Below, in pieces: positions 1-10,197 of a DNA stretch of 64,000 nt. Both the position numbers and the translations under genes were made by a program. The DNA is taken from contig CBDBVB010000027.1 in the NCBI GenBank assembly GCA_965212545.1, positions 18,825 through 82,824 on the forward strand, given 5' to 3'. The notes under the pieces were generated by a model that made no database searches, was not told the origin of the DNA, and saw only the letters and a program-made list of their open reading frames with translations. How positions within the stretch are numbered: position 1 is the first letter of the stretch; each line of letters opens with the position of its first letter. Source of the DNA: JABDIP01 sp965212545 (GTDB lineage Bacteria; Pseudomonadota; Alphaproteobacteria; DSM-16000; Inquilinaceae).

Positions 1-1
1 G

Positions 2-1051
2 CTGGGCGGCGGCAATACCGGCCGCAACACGACCATCATCCGCTCCAACTACCTGTTCGACGACAGCGCCCATCTCTACGAGCACGCGCTGAAGCTCTGG
101 GAAGGGCTGAGCCAGGAGCTGAACTACAACATCATGTTCAGCCAGCGCGGCGTGCTGAACCTGTGCCACGACATCCACGAGGCGCGCGATCTGAAGCGTC
201 GGGTCCATGCCAACCGCCTGAACGGCATCGATTCCGAATGGCTGGACCGCGACGCGGTGCTGGACTTCTGCCCGGTCATCAACGGCGATCCCAATCTGCG
301 CTATCCGGTCTATGGCGCGACCTTGCAGCGGCGCGGCGGCACGGCCCGCCATGACGCGGTCGCCTGGGGCTATGCGCGCGGCGCCGATGCCCGCGGCGTC
401 GACATCATCCAGAACTGCGAAGTGACCGGGATGATCGTCGAAGGCGGCCAGGTTCGCGGCGTGGAGACCACCCGCGGCACGATCAAGGCCGGCAAGGTCG
501 GCATCGTCGCCGCCGGCCATTCCAGCGTGATCGCCCAGATGGCCGGCATCCGCCTGCCGCTGGAAAGCCACCCGCTGCAGGCGTTGGTCTCCGAGCCGGT
601 CAAGCCGGTGATCGACTGCGTCGTCATGTCGAGCGCGGTGCACGCCTATATCAGCCAGTCCGACAAGGGCGAACTGGTGATCGGCGCCGGCGCCGATCCC
701 TATGTCAGCTACACCCAGCGCGGCGGCTTCAATGTCATCGAGGAGACGCTGAGCGCGATCGTCGAGCTGTTCCCGATCTTCAGCCGCATGCGCATGCTGC
801 GGCAATGGGGCGGGATCGTCGACATCGCGCCGGACGCCAGCGCGATCATCGGCAAGACGCCGGTGGCCGGCCTGTACATCAATTGCGGCTGGGGCACCGG
901 CGGATTCAAGGCGACGCCCGGCTCCGGCCATGTCTTCGCCCACACCGTCGCCCGCGACGAGCCGCACGCCCTGAACGCCGCCTTCTCGCTGGACCGCTTC
1001 TCCAGCGGCGAGCTGGTCGCCGAGCACGGCGCCGCGGCCGTGGCACATTGA
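2..1051 (+). CDS. soxB: Sarcosine oxidase subunit beta, 5'-truncated by window edge
   Basis: Catalytic flavoprotein subunit of heterotetrameric sarcosine oxidase, which oxidises sarcosine to glycine and passes the methyl carbon to THF (family knowledge). The frame is open from base 2 with no start, so the N-terminal FAD-binding segment lies outside the window. The first visible residues, LGGGNTGRNTT followed by IIRSNYL, are typical of SoxB just after the dinucleotide-binding fold. About 349 residues remain of a usual ~415. A GWGTGGFKATPGSG segment near the C-terminus matches the FAD-closing region of the DAO fold. The internal ATG at 134 is not the real start. soxD follows after 10 bases, in the usual order B-D-A-G. 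Confidence 0.95.
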   Translation: MGGGNTGRNTTIIRSNYLFDDSAHLYEHALKLWEGLSQELNYNIMFSQRGVLNLCHDIHEARDLKRRVHANRLNGIDSEWLDRDAVLDFCPVINGDPNLRYPVYGATLQRRGGTARHDAVAWGYARGADARGVDIIQNCEVTGMIVEGGQVRGVETTRGTIKAGKVGIVAAGHSSVIAQMAGIRLPLESHPLQALVSEPVKPVIDCVVMSSAVHAYISQSDKGELVIGAGADPYVSYTQRGGFNVIEETLSAIVELFPIFSRMRMLRQWGGIVDIAPDASAIIGKTPVAGLYINCGWGTGGFKATPGSGHVFAHTVARDEPHALNAAFSLDRFSSGELVAEHGAAAVAH

Positions 1052-1061
1052 GGGTGATGCA

Positions 1062-1430
1062 GTGTTCCTGATCGATTGCCCCTGGTGTGGCGCGCGCGAC
1101 CAGCATGAATTCTCCTGCGGCGGCGAGGCCCATATCGCCCGGCCGCGCATGCCGTCCTCGCTCAGCGACGATGAATGGGCCGACTACGTGTTCATGCGCA
1201 AGAACCCGAAGGGCGTGCAATACGAGCGCTGGGTCCACAGCCATGGCTGCCGGCGCTGGTTCAATGTCGCCCGCAACACCGCCACCGACCGCATTCTGGC
1301 GGTCTATGGCGCCGGCGAGCCGGCACCCGACCTGACAAACGAAACCACGCGGACACCCTGCGGCGAGCCCGTCGTCGGCTCCGGCAATGTGGCGATGGCC
1401 GGGCCGGATGCGGAGGAGGACGGCCGATGA
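1062..1430 (+). CDS. soxD: Sarcosine oxidase subunit delta
   Basis: Small zinc-binding subunit of heterotetrameric sarcosine oxidase. The start is GTG at 1062 (fLIDCPWCG...), because the ATG at 1056 runs into a stop after four codons. The N-terminal CPWCG and the later HSHGCRRWFN segment provide the Cys/His zinc ligands expected of the family. At 122 residues it is slightly longer than usual (about 90-110) because of a non-conserved C-terminal tail. Its TGA overlaps the soxA ATG (ATGA), which suggests translational coupling. Confidence 0.95.
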   Translation: MFLIDCPWCGARDQHEFSCGGEAHIARPRMPSSLSDDEWADYVFMRKNPKGVQYERWVHSHGCRRWFNVARNTATDRILAVYGAGEPAPDLTNETTRTPCGEPVVGSGNVAMAGPDAEEDGR

Positions 1431-4400
1431 CCGACCATCCCTTCCGGCTGGCCGAAGGCGGGCGCATCGATCGGGCCAAGCCCATCGATTTCACCTTCAA
1501 CGGGGCTGGATATCGAGGCTTTGCCGGCGACACATTGGCCTCGGCCCTGCTGGCCAATGGCGTGCATCTGGTCGGCCGTGGCTTCAAGTACCACCGCCCC
1601 AGGGGCATCGTGTCGGCCGGGGCCGAGGAGCCGAACGCGCTGGTGCAACTCGGCGACGATGCAGGGCGCACCGACCCCAACATGCGCGCGACGCAGATCG
1701 AGTTGTTCGACGGCCTGGTCGCCTCCAGCCAGAATTGCTGGCCGTCGGTGGAGAACGATATCGGCGCGGTGGCCGATGTTCTGTCGCCGCTGTTCCCGGC
1801 CGGATTCTATTACAAGACCTTCATGTGGCCGGCCAGTCTCTGGCATGGCTACGAGGCCGTGATCCGCCGTGCCGCCGGCCTCGGCCGGGCGCCGACCGGC
1901 CACGACCCGGACCGCTATGACCACTGCCACGCCCATTGCGACGTGCTGGTGGCCGGCGGCGGGCCGGCCGGGCTCGCGGCGGCGCTGGCGGCGGCGAAAT
2001 CGGGCGCCCGCGTCATCCTGGCCGACGAGCAGGCCGAACTCGGCGGCGCGTTGCTGTCGGAGCCGGAGGATGGGCTGCGGATCGGCGGCAAACCGGCTGA
2101 AGACTGGCGCTCGGCGACGATCAACTCCCTGGAAGCACTCGATGGCGTTCGGTTGCTGCCCAGGACGACGGTGTTCGGCTACCACCACGGCAACTACGTC
2201 ACCATGCTGGAGCGGGTGACCGATCATCTGCCGCCGGGGACCGCCGGGCCGGGCACGCCGCGCCAGCGCCTGTGGAAGGTCCGCGCCAAGCAGGTCGTGC
2301 TGGCCACCGGCGCCATCGAACGGCCGCTGGTTTTCGCCGAGAACGATCGTCCCGGCATCATGCTGGCGGGCGCCGTGCGCAGCTATGTCAATCGCTATGG
2401 CGTGCTGCCCGGCAGCCGGGTGGCCGTGGTCACCAACAATGACTCAGCCTACCGCACTGCGCTCGATCTCAAGGCGCGGGGCGCCGGCGGTTGCCGCCAT
2501 CGTCGACCTGCGGCCCGATCCGTCCGGCCCGCTCGTCCGGCGCGCCGCCGATCGAAGGGCATCGAGATCCTGGCCGGCCCACACGGTGCTGGGCACCGAG
2601 GGCCGCAAGCGGGTCCGCCGCATCTGGACGGCGCCGCTGTCCGCCGATGGTGGCGTCGGTTGCCGGATCCGAGCGCCGGGTCATCGACTGCGATCTGGTC
2701 GCCGTGTCCGGCGGCTGGAACCCGGCGGTGCATCTGCTGTCGCAGTCCCGGGGGACGGTGAAGTTCGACGAGGAGATCGCCTCCTTCGTGCCGGACCGGT
2801 CGTTCCAGCCGGAACGCTCCGCCGGCGCCTGCAACGGGACTTTCGATACCAAGGGCTGTCTCGCGGAGGGCTTCGCGGCCGGTGCCGAGGCCGCCAAGGC
2901 GGCGGGGTTTGCCGCCCGCAAGCCGCGCGCCGCCAAGGTCGAGGAAGATGAGGAGGCGCCGTCGCGCGCCATCTGGCTGTTGCCGTCGGACCGGCCGCCG
3001 GAACGCATCAAGGCCTTCGTCGATCCGCAGAACGATGTGACGGCCAAGGACCTCAAGCTGGCGATCGGCGAGGGCTACCGCTCGGTCGAGCATGTCAAGC
3101 GCTACACCACCACCGGCATGGGCACCGATCAGGGCAAGACCGGCAATGTCAACGCGCTGGGCATCGTTGCCGGGGCGCTTGGCCAGACCATTCCGCAGGT
3201 CGGCGTCACCACCTTCCGCCCGCCCTACACGCCGGTGACCTTTGGCGCGATCGCCGGGCGCGGCGTGAAGGACCTCTATGCGCCGGTCCGCAAGACGCCG
3301 ATGCACGGCTGGCATGAGGAGAACGGCGCGGCCTTCGAGAATGTCGGCCAATGGAAGCGGCCCTGGTACTATCCGCGCGGCGGCGAGACGATGGAGGACG
3401 CGGTCAACCGCGAGGTCGCGGCGGTGCGCCAATCGGTCGGCATCTTCGACGCCACCACGCTCGGCAAGATCGACATCCAGGGCCGCGACGCGGCGGAATT
3501 CCTGAACCGCATCTACACCAACGCCTGGTCGAAGCTCGGTGTCGGCCGCTGCCGCTACGGGCTGATGCTGGGTGAGGACGGCATGGTGATGGATGACGGT
3601 GTCACCACCCGCCTCGGCGAGAACCATTTCCACATGACCACCACCACCGGCGGCGCCGCGCCGGTGATGAGTTGGCTGGAGGAATGGCACCAGACCGAAT
3701 GGCCGGAGTTGAAGCTCCATATGACTTCGGTCACCGACCAATGGGCCGTCATCGCCGTCGCCGGCCCCAGGAGCCGCGAGCTTGTTTCGGGGCTGGCCGA
3801 GGGCATCGATTTCCAGGGCGAGGCGTTCCCGCATATGGCCATGCGCGAGGGCCGGGTCGCCGGCGCATCGGCCCGGGTCTTCCGGATCAGCTTCTCCGGC
3901 GAGATGGGCTACGAGGTCAATGTGCCGGCATCGCATGGGCTGGCGGTGTGGCGCGCGATCGCCGAGGCCGGCAAGGCCTTCGGTGTTACGCCGTACGGCA
4001 CCGAGACCATGCATGTGCTGCGAGCCGAGAAGGGCTTCATCATCGTCGGCCAGGAGACAGACGGCACGATTACCCCGGCCGATCTTCAGATGGACTGGAT
4101 CGTCAGCCGCAAGAAGCCGGATTTCATCGGCAACCGCTCGCTGACCCGCCGCGACATGCAGCGCGACGACCGCAAGCAGCTTGTCGGCCTATTGACCGCC
4201 GATCCGTCGGTGCGGCTGGAAGAAGGCGCTCACCTGATCGGTACCGAGACCGAACCGCCGCCGCCGGTGCCGATGCTGGGCCATGTCACCTCCAGCTACC
4301 ACAGTCCGAGCCTCGGCCGTTCGATCGCGCTGGCGCTGGTCAAGGGCGGTGCGTCGCGGACCGGCGAGACCCTGTATGTCGCGATGCCCGGACGAACCAT

Positions 4401-4461
4401 TCCGGTCGAAGTGGCCAACCCGGTCTTCTATGACCCGGAGGGTGCGCGGCTCCATGGCTGA
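1427..4461 (+). CDS. soxA: Sarcosine oxidase subunit alpha, broken by four one-base indels
   Basis: Large subunit of sarcosine oxidase: N-terminal Fer2_4-like region, a Rossmann domain with GGGPAGLAAAL near residue 172, then a C-terminal aminomethyltransferase (GcvT) domain from about residue 650 that captures formaldehyde on THF. The frame runs 2, 3, 2, 3, 1 through single-base changes near 2480, 2555, 2582 and 2655. Removing the extra bases and restoring the lost one gives 1010 residues, the normal family length, with continuous homology (AAIVDLRPDPSG, KGIEILAG, HTVLGTEGRKR, VIDCDLVAVSGGWNP). All changes fall within 180 bases while the remainder is intact. I therefore infer local sequence error rather than decay. 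It overlaps soxD (ATGA) and soxG (8 bases). Confidence 0.92.
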
Positions 4462-5080
4462 CATTGCAGGTACCGACCAGTACAGAGCGTTGGCGCATCT
4501 CGACCTAGAGGCGTACGCCCAAGTCGACGGGAATGGACGTACGGGCGTACAGCTGGCCGAACGCGCGCCGGGTGGCCGGATCACCCTGCGCGGCGACCCC
4601 GCGGATCGGGCCTTCATGGCGGCGGTCGGCCAGGCGCTGGACATGGTCCTGCCGACCGACCCGAATACCAGCGCGAGCGCTGGTCAGGCGACGGCGCTCT
4701 GGCTGGGGCCCAATGAGTGGCTGCTGACAACCGATGCCGGCGTGGCGACGGAGCTGCTGGACAGGATTCACGATGCGCTGGCCGGGGTCGCCGGGGCGGT
4801 GGTGGATGTCGGCGATGCCGGCACAGTCATCGAGCTGGCTGGGCCGCGCGCCTGTGACGTGCTGGCCAAGGGATGTTCGCTGGACCTGCACCCGACGGCC
4901 TTCGCGCCGGGACGTGTGGCACAGACGCTGATCGCCCAGGCCGACGTGATCCTGCATCGGTTCGACGACGGCGCCACCGAGGCGGCCTTTGACATTCACG
5001 TTCGCCGGTCGTTCGCCGAATACCTCTGGCAATGGCTGGCCGACGCGGCGCTGGAATACGGGGTCGGCGTAGATCGCTGA
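4454..5080 (+). CDS. soxG: Sarcosine oxidase subunit gamma
   Basis: Fourth subunit of heterotetrameric sarcosine oxidase, 208 residues, related to the GcvT fold. The start ATG at 4454 overlaps the end of soxA. Characteristic stretches are LWLGPNEWLL near residue 78 and a C-terminal HVRRSFAEYLWQWL segment. It has no catalytic motif of its own. In the family it contacts the alpha subunit and is required for assembly. It closes the soxBDAG run, and the next gene starts 55 bases downstream on the same strand, probably in the same transcript. Confidence 0.93.
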   Translation: MADIAGTDQYRALAHLDLEAYAQVDGNGRTGVQLAERAPGGRITLRGDPADRAFMAAVGQALDMVLPTDPNTSASAGQATALWLGPNEWLLTTDAGVATELLDRIHDALAGVAGAVVDVGDAGTVIELAGPRACDVLAKGCSLDLHPTAFAPGRVAQTLIAQADVILHRFDDGATEAAFDIHVRRSFAEYLWQWLADAALEYGVGVDR

Positions 5081-5135
5081 CGGAAGACATGGCCGGTGCC
5101 CTGCAATGGCGGCCGGCGGATGATGGGAGGCTCAG

Positions 5136-7567
5136 ATGAAGTCCCAGGCACGGGTAGTTGTGATCGGCGGCGGCGTGGTCGGCGTCAGCGTGCTCTACCA
5201 CCTGACCAAGAAGGGCTGGTCGGATGTGGTGCTGGTCGAGCGCACCGAATTGACCGCCGGGTCGACCTGGCATGCCGCCGGCCTGCTGCCCTTGTTCAAC
5301 ATGAGCTACACGGTCGGCCAGCTGCACAAGTATTCGGTCGATCTCTACAAGACCCTGGAGGAGGAGACCGGCCAGGAGGTCGGTTTCCACGTCACCGGCA
5401 ATCTGCGCCTCGCCACCAACAAGGAGCGGATGGACGAGTACCAGAAGTATTGCGGCACCGCGAACACCATCGGCGTGCCCTTCGAGATGATCGGCCCGGC
5501 CGAGATCAAGGAGCTGTGGCCGCTGTGCAATACCGAGGGGCTGGTCGGCGCCCTGTTCCATCCCGATGACGGCCACATCGCACCGGTCGACCTGACCAAT
5601 GCTCTGGCCATCGGCGCCCGCAACGGCGGTGCCGAGATCTACCGCCACACCGCGGTCACCGGCATCACGCAGACGCCGTCGGGCGAATGGCAGGTCAAGA
5701 CCGACAAGGGCGACATCACCTGCGAGCATGTGGTCTGCGCCACCGGCAACTACGCCCGCCAGACCGGGGCCATGGTCGGCCTCGACATCCCGGCTATCCC
5801 GGTGCAGCACCAGTACATCGTGACCGACGCCCATCCGGCCCTGGTCGAGCGCAAGGAAGCCGGCCTGCCGGAGATGCCGGTGCTGCGAGAATCCGATGCG
5901 TCCTACTACCTGCGCGAAGAGCGCCAGGGCATGATCCTCGGCCCCTATGAGAAGGGCGCGCCGGCGGTGTTCGTCGACGGGGTGCCGGAGACCTTCGGCC
6001 AGGACCTGTTCCCCGGCGATCTCGACCGGCTGGAGCCGCATATCGAGGCGGCGATGAACCGCGTGCCGATCTTCGGCGAGGCCGGCATCAAGAACGTGAT
6101 CAACGGCCCGATCTCCTATACGCCGGACGGAAGCCCGATGGTCGGGCCGGCCTGGGGGCTGAAGAATTTCTGGCTGTCGGAGGGGCACAGCTTCGGGGTC
6201 ACCGCCGCCGGCGGCTCCGGCTGGCAGCTCGCCGAATGGATCGTCGAGGGCGAGCCCGGCATCGACATGCTGGACGTCGACCCGCGCCGTTTCGGCGCCT
6301 ACGCCAACAAGACCTACACCAAGATCAAGAACGAGGAAGGCTACGAGCACGTCTTCATCATCCACTATCCGGATGAGGAGCGGCCCGCCGGCCGGCCGAA
6401 CAAGACCAGCCCGATCCACGAAAGCTGGACGCCCGCGGCGCGGTCTGGGGTCAGCGCTATGGCTGGGAGCGGCCGAACTGGTTCGCGCCTGACGGGGTGG
6501 AGCGCAAGGATGTCTGGAGTTTCCGGCGCACCAATTATTTCGAGCATGTCGGCAATGAATGCCGGACGGTGCGCGAGCGCGCCGGGCTGATCGACATCAC
6601 CAGCTTCTCGAAGTTCCAGGTGTCCGGGCCCGGGGCCGAGGCCTTCCTCGACCCGCTGGTCGCCCGGCGCCTGCCCAAGAGCATCGGCCGCATCAATCTG
6701 GCGCATGTGCTGACCCCGCGCGGCGGCGTGCGCTCGGAATTCACCATCATGCGCGACGGGCCCGAGAGCTTCTACCTGATTAGCTCTGGCGCCGCGGAAC
6801 GCTTCGACCACGATTTGTTGGTCAAGCGCGCCCCGACCGACGGCAGCGTGCGCATCGACAATGTGACGACCGCTCATGGCGTGCTGGTCCTCGCCGGGCC
6901 GCGTTCGCGGGATATCCTGTCCAAGGTCACCGATGCCGATCTGTCGAACGAGGCGTTCCGCTGGCTGACCGGCCAGCACATCCTGATCGGCAACGCGCCG
7001 GTGCGGGCCATGCGGATCAATTTCGTCGGCGATCTCGGCTGGGAACTGCACCACCCGATCGAATACCAGAACCACCTGTTCGACACGCTGGCAGCCGCCG
7101 GCAAGGAATTCGGCCTGGGTATGTGCGGCATGCGGGCGATGGACTCCCTGCGCATCGAGAAGTCCTATCGCATGTGGGGCCAGGACCTGACCCGCGACTA
7201 CACCATTCTCGAGGCCGGGCTCGGGCAGTTCGCCAATCTCGACAAGGGCGAATTCACCGGCCGCGAGGCGCTGATCGCGCAGCAGCAGGCAGGCATCCCA
7301 CAGCGCTTCGTCACGCTGGAAGTGCAGCCCGACGACGCCGATTGCCTGGGCAACGAGCCGCTCTACCTGGGCGACCGCATGGTCGGCCGCTGCACCGCCG
7401 GCGCCTTTGGCCATGCGGTGGGCAAGAGCCTGGCGCTCGCATATGTCGAGCCGGATGTGGCCGAACCCGGCACCGCACTGGAGGTGGTGATCCTGGGCAA
7501 ACGCTTCCCGGCCACGGTGATCCCGGAATCGCCCTACGATCCCGAGAATAAATCGCTACGGGGCTAG
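5136..7567 (+). CDS. Dimethylglycine/sarcosine dehydrogenase-like FAD-GcvT protein, one frameshift
   Basis: N-terminal DAO-type FAD domain (VVVIGGGVVGVSVLYHL from residue 6) with the STWHAAGL motif, whose His (about residue 46) is the covalent flavin attachment site in dimethylglycine and sarcosine dehydrogenases. It is followed from about residue 430 by a folate-binding GcvT domain. It would oxidatively demethylate dimethylglycine or sarcosine and load the carbon on THF. The frame breaks at about 6422, where GAAAGCTGG should read with one more A. Restoring it gives 810 residues and the continuous sequence IHEKLDARGAVWGQRYGWERPNWF in two readable halves. Directly follows soxBDAG. Dimethylglycine, sarcosine and related methylamines cannot be told apart from sequence alone. 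Confidence 0.88.
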
Positions 7568-7632
7568 CCACTCGCTTTTCAATAGCGGTGGTCGCCATTT
7601 GACTCACCCGGGCAGCCACCTATCATCCGGGG

Positions 7633-7805
7633 CGACGTGGCGGCCGCTTCAAGCGATCTCCCGGACGCGTTTCGGCGTTGTCCGGGTCCTGCGGGGCTAC
7701 CCCGTGGGTGTTTCGATATGCAACCAGGACGCTGCATAACTGGATCTGGGCGTTGCCCAGGCCGAGTAATGCTGGACATGACGGGTTGAAGTGGCCGCCG
7801 CGTCG
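7633..7805 (+). ncRNA. Retron msr-msd RNA (candidate)
   Basis: The 265-base gap upstream of the reverse transcriptase holds a structured RNA. Bases 7633-7652 pair with 7786-7805 over 20 bp (two G-U, no mismatch), which is the a1/a2 stem of a retron. G7653, immediately after a1 in an AAGC context, fits the branching guanosine. Inside are four hairpins: 7661-7685 (CCGGAC/GTCCGG), 7692-7704 (CGGGG/CCCCG, 3-nt loop), 7717-7738 (TATGCA/TGCATA) and 7746-7760 (CTGGGC/GCCCAG, loop GTT). The first two would belong to msr and the last two to msd. a2 ends 27 bases before the RT start codon, in the same orientation. The msr/msd border is not assigned. Confidence 0.82.
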
Positions 7806-7832
7806 TTTTGCGGATTTGCATGAGCGGCGTCG

Positions 7833-9146
7833 ATGAACCCAGACAAAGCGTTGGCGCGGGATCTTGCCACGGTGTTGAGTGCCGGCGCCTGGACCCGATC
7901 CGCCCTGGTGCGGCGATCGGAATCCCTGCTGGGCCGAAGTGCCCGGAAATCGATACGGGTGCTGGTTGACGATCTGATCGCAAGTTCCCTCACGCCCTAT
8001 GCGCCGTCGCCGGACCGTCTCGTTCGCCTGATCCTCGACTCTTCGGCTTTCAAGCGCGCCTCGATCCGTGCCCGTCGGCAGGTCGGAAACCGCATACCGG
8101 TACTCGCCAGCGCCGGATTTCGGGCGGTTCCCGCATTCACGGATGCATCGGTGCCGAAGCTAGGCACGCCCACGGAATTGGTGGATTGGCTTGGGATATC
8201 GAGGGCCGACCTTGACTGGCTTTCCGATGCCCGGCGGCAGCATGGCCGCACCAAAGAGCGGCCGCTGCAGAACTACACGTATGCCTGGGTGCCGAAGCGC
8301 GCGGGCTCGGTTCGGCTGATCGAGGCGCCGAAGGCGCGGCTGAAGGCGGTCCAGAGAAAAATCCTTGGCGAGATCCTGAACGCCATCCCGGCGCATGATG
8401 CGGCGCACGGGTTCGTGCGGGGCCGATCCTGCCTGAGCGCAGCGCAGCGCCATGGTGGAGAGAAGATCGTGGTCGGCCTCGATCTTCGCGACTTCTTCCT
8501 GACAGTGCCGTTGCGGCGGGTCCATGGGTTGTTTCGATGCGCAGGTTATCCCTGGGCCGTGGCACGGGCGCTGACCGGTCTCTGCACCACCGCGACACCG
8601 TCGGTCATGCTGGACGCCGGTCCGGTCGAGTGGATTGCTCGCGAGCGGCACCGGTTCCTGCATTTGCCTCAGGGCGCACCGACATCGCCGGCCCTGGCCA
8701 ATCTTTCCGCTTACCGGCTTGATTGCCGCCTCAAGGGACTGGCCGGCCGGTGGGACGCGCACTACACCCGCTATGCCGACGACCTCGCCTTCTCCGGCGA
8801 TGACGCGTTCGACGCCGATATTGGACCGTTCCTGCGGGGCGTGGCGGCGATCGTCGAGGACGAAGGATTCATCCTCAATCAGAATAAAACCCGGATCATG
8901 CGCCGGCACCGGCGCCAGCAGGTCACGGGGCTGGTGGTCAACGACCACCTCAATGTGCCGCGGAACGACTATGACCGGTTGAAGGCCACACTGCACAACT
9001 GCCTGCACCACGGACCCGCCGGCCAGAACCGCGACGGCCACACCGATTTTCAGTCCCATCTCGACGGAAGGGTCACCTGGGTCGAGACCGTCAGCCGCCA
9101 CCGGGGACTGAAGCTCCGGCAGATGTTCGAATCCATCGCCTGGTAG
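7833..9146 (+). CDS. Retron reverse transcriptase with N-terminal extension
   Basis: 437 residues. RT motifs in order: LDLRDFF (216-222, motif A), QGAPTSP (280-286, motif B), RYADD (313-317, catalytic YxDD), LNQNKTRIM (348-356) and VTGLVVN (364-370), the VTG triplet that separates retron RTs from group II intron and DGR enzymes. The RT core begins around residue 150. The first ~145 residues are an extension with no motif I recognise. A long N-terminal extension is known in myxobacterial retron RTs such as Mx162, and this is the closest architecture I can name. It would copy the upstream RNA into msDNA primed from the branch G. No effector gene lies on the same strand next to it: the gene upstream is the dehydrogenase, and the one downstream is convergent 11 bases away. 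Confidence 0.9.
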   Translation: MNPDKALARDLATVLSAGAWTRSALVRRSESLLGRSARKSIRVLVDDLIASSLTPYAPSPDRLVRLILDSSAFKRASIRARRQVGNRIPVLASAGFRAVPAFTDASVPKLGTPTELVDWLGISRADLDWLSDARRQHGRTKERPLQNYTYAWVPKRAGSVRLIEAPKARLKAVQRKILGEILNAIPAHDAAHGFVRGRSCLSAAQRHGGEKIVVGLDLRDFFLTVPLRRVHGLFRCAGYPWAVARALTGLCTTATPSVMLDAGPVEWIARERHRFLHLPQGAPTSPALANLSAYRLDCRLKGLAGRWDAHYTRYADDLAFSGDDAFDADIGPFLRGVAAIVEDEGFILNQNKTRIMRRHRRQQVTGLVVNDHLNVPRNDYDRLKATLHNCLHHGPAGQNRDGHTDFQSHLDGRVTWVETVSRHRGLKLRQMFESIAW

Positions 9147-9157
9147 GGCGAATCCGG

Positions 9158-10192
9158 TCAGTCGATCTCTGGGTGCGGCCGACGCAGCCGGGTCGCCAGA
9201 GTCTGGCCAAGCGCCCGGCCGCTGTCGTAGGCGGCCTCGACCCGGGCGCCGAGGCACCAGTCGCCGGCCGCGCCCAGGGTGCCGTCGCAGCCGAGCAGAT
9301 GGCTCTCGCCGATCGGCCTTTCGACCCGTGCATATCGCCAGCGATGCGTCTTGATCGCGCTTGTCTTCGGCACCGTTGTGCCGGCGGCCTCGGCGAACGC
9401 GTCCATGAGCGCCCCTCCAATCGCTTCGGGGCCGTCCTCCAGATGGTCCAGGCTCCAGACCGGATCGCCATGAATGACCCAGGCTTCCGGATCGCGGTCC
9501 CGCGCCGGCTTGGCATTGTTGCGGGCTGCCCAGGAGATCGCGCCCCGGCTTGGGCGCAGGACGTCGATATCCATCTCAAGTGGCCGCTCGAAGACGCATG
9601 CCAGCGTCCAGCAGGGCGACATGCCGGCATCGGCGATCGTCTGGAACACCGGATCCTGGCCGCCGACCAGCGCCAGGGTTTGTGGTGCCGGCGGCGTCAC
9701 CGCGACGGCGGAGAATGGCCCTGCCGTACGCTGCGACTCCAAAGTGAGGAACCAGCCCTCCGCCCTCTGGTCCAATGCGGTCACCCTTGACCCCGTGTGG
9801 ATCGGCCCGGGCGGGGATTGCTGGGCCACGAGGGAGCACATGCCGGGCGTTCCGACAAACCAGGGACCGTGCCGGCTGATGGCGTTGTCATCGAGCCGGA
9901 TATCCCGCATGCTTGGCTGCCACGGCGCGGCGTCGCCGCGTTCGATCCGAGTCTCGACAACAGCGCGGAAGGCCGGTCCACGAGCGGTGAAATACTGCGC
10001 GCCGATATCGACCGCGGTGCCGCCCACCGGCCGGGTGGCCAGGCGGCCGCCGGTGCCTTTGCTCTTCTCGAATACCTCGACTGCTATTCCGGCCCCGGCC
10101 AGCACCGTGGCACAGGACAGGCCGGCCATGCCGGCGCCGACCACCGCGACCGGTCCGAGACAGGGGCGTTCGGCGGGTTGACGCTTCTCCAT
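9158..10192 (-). CDS. FAD-dependent oxidoreductase, renalase-like
   Basis: 344 residues with an N-terminal Rossmann motif VAVVGAGMAGLSCA near residue 14, then KGTGGRLATR and a C-terminal GDWCLGARVEAAYDSGRALG segment that closes the FAD site, as in renalase and amine-oxidase-like proteins. It probably uses FAD and NAD(P)H, but the substrate is unknown. The start at 10192 (MEKRQP) lies just inside the gap after the tspO stop, with five bases between the genes, so it is probably co-transcribed with tspO. It is convergent with the retron RT. Confidence 0.8.
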   Translation of the reverse strand: MEKRQPAERPCLGPVAVVGAGMAGLSCATVLAGAGIAVEVFEKSKGTGGRLATRPVGGTAVDIGAQYFTARGPAFRAVVETRIERGDAAPWQPSMRDIRLDDNAISRHGPWFVGTPGMCSLVAQQSPPGPIHTGSRVTALDQRAEGWFLTLESQRTAGPFSAVAVTPPAPQTLALVGGQDPVFQTIADAGMSPCWTLACVFERPLEMDIDVLRPSRGAISWAARNNAKPARDRDPEAWVIHGDPVWSLDHLEDGPEAIGGALMDAFAEAAGTTVPKTSAIKTHRWRYARVERPIGESHLLGCDGTLGAAGDWCLGARVEAAYDSGRALGQTLATRLRRPHPEID

Positions 10193-10197
10193 GACAG

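Noticed and set aside
1427..4461. soxA as a true pseudogene
   Set aside because: The changes are four single bases in 180 nt, net length is a whole number of codons after repair, and the same kind of change recurs in essential-type genes of the window.
2449..6419. Long antisense frames on the minus strand over soxA and the DMGDH-like gene (521 and 530 codons)
   Set aside because: They mirror well-conserved genes on the plus strand and show the His/Arg/Gly-rich composition of GC-rich shadow frames.
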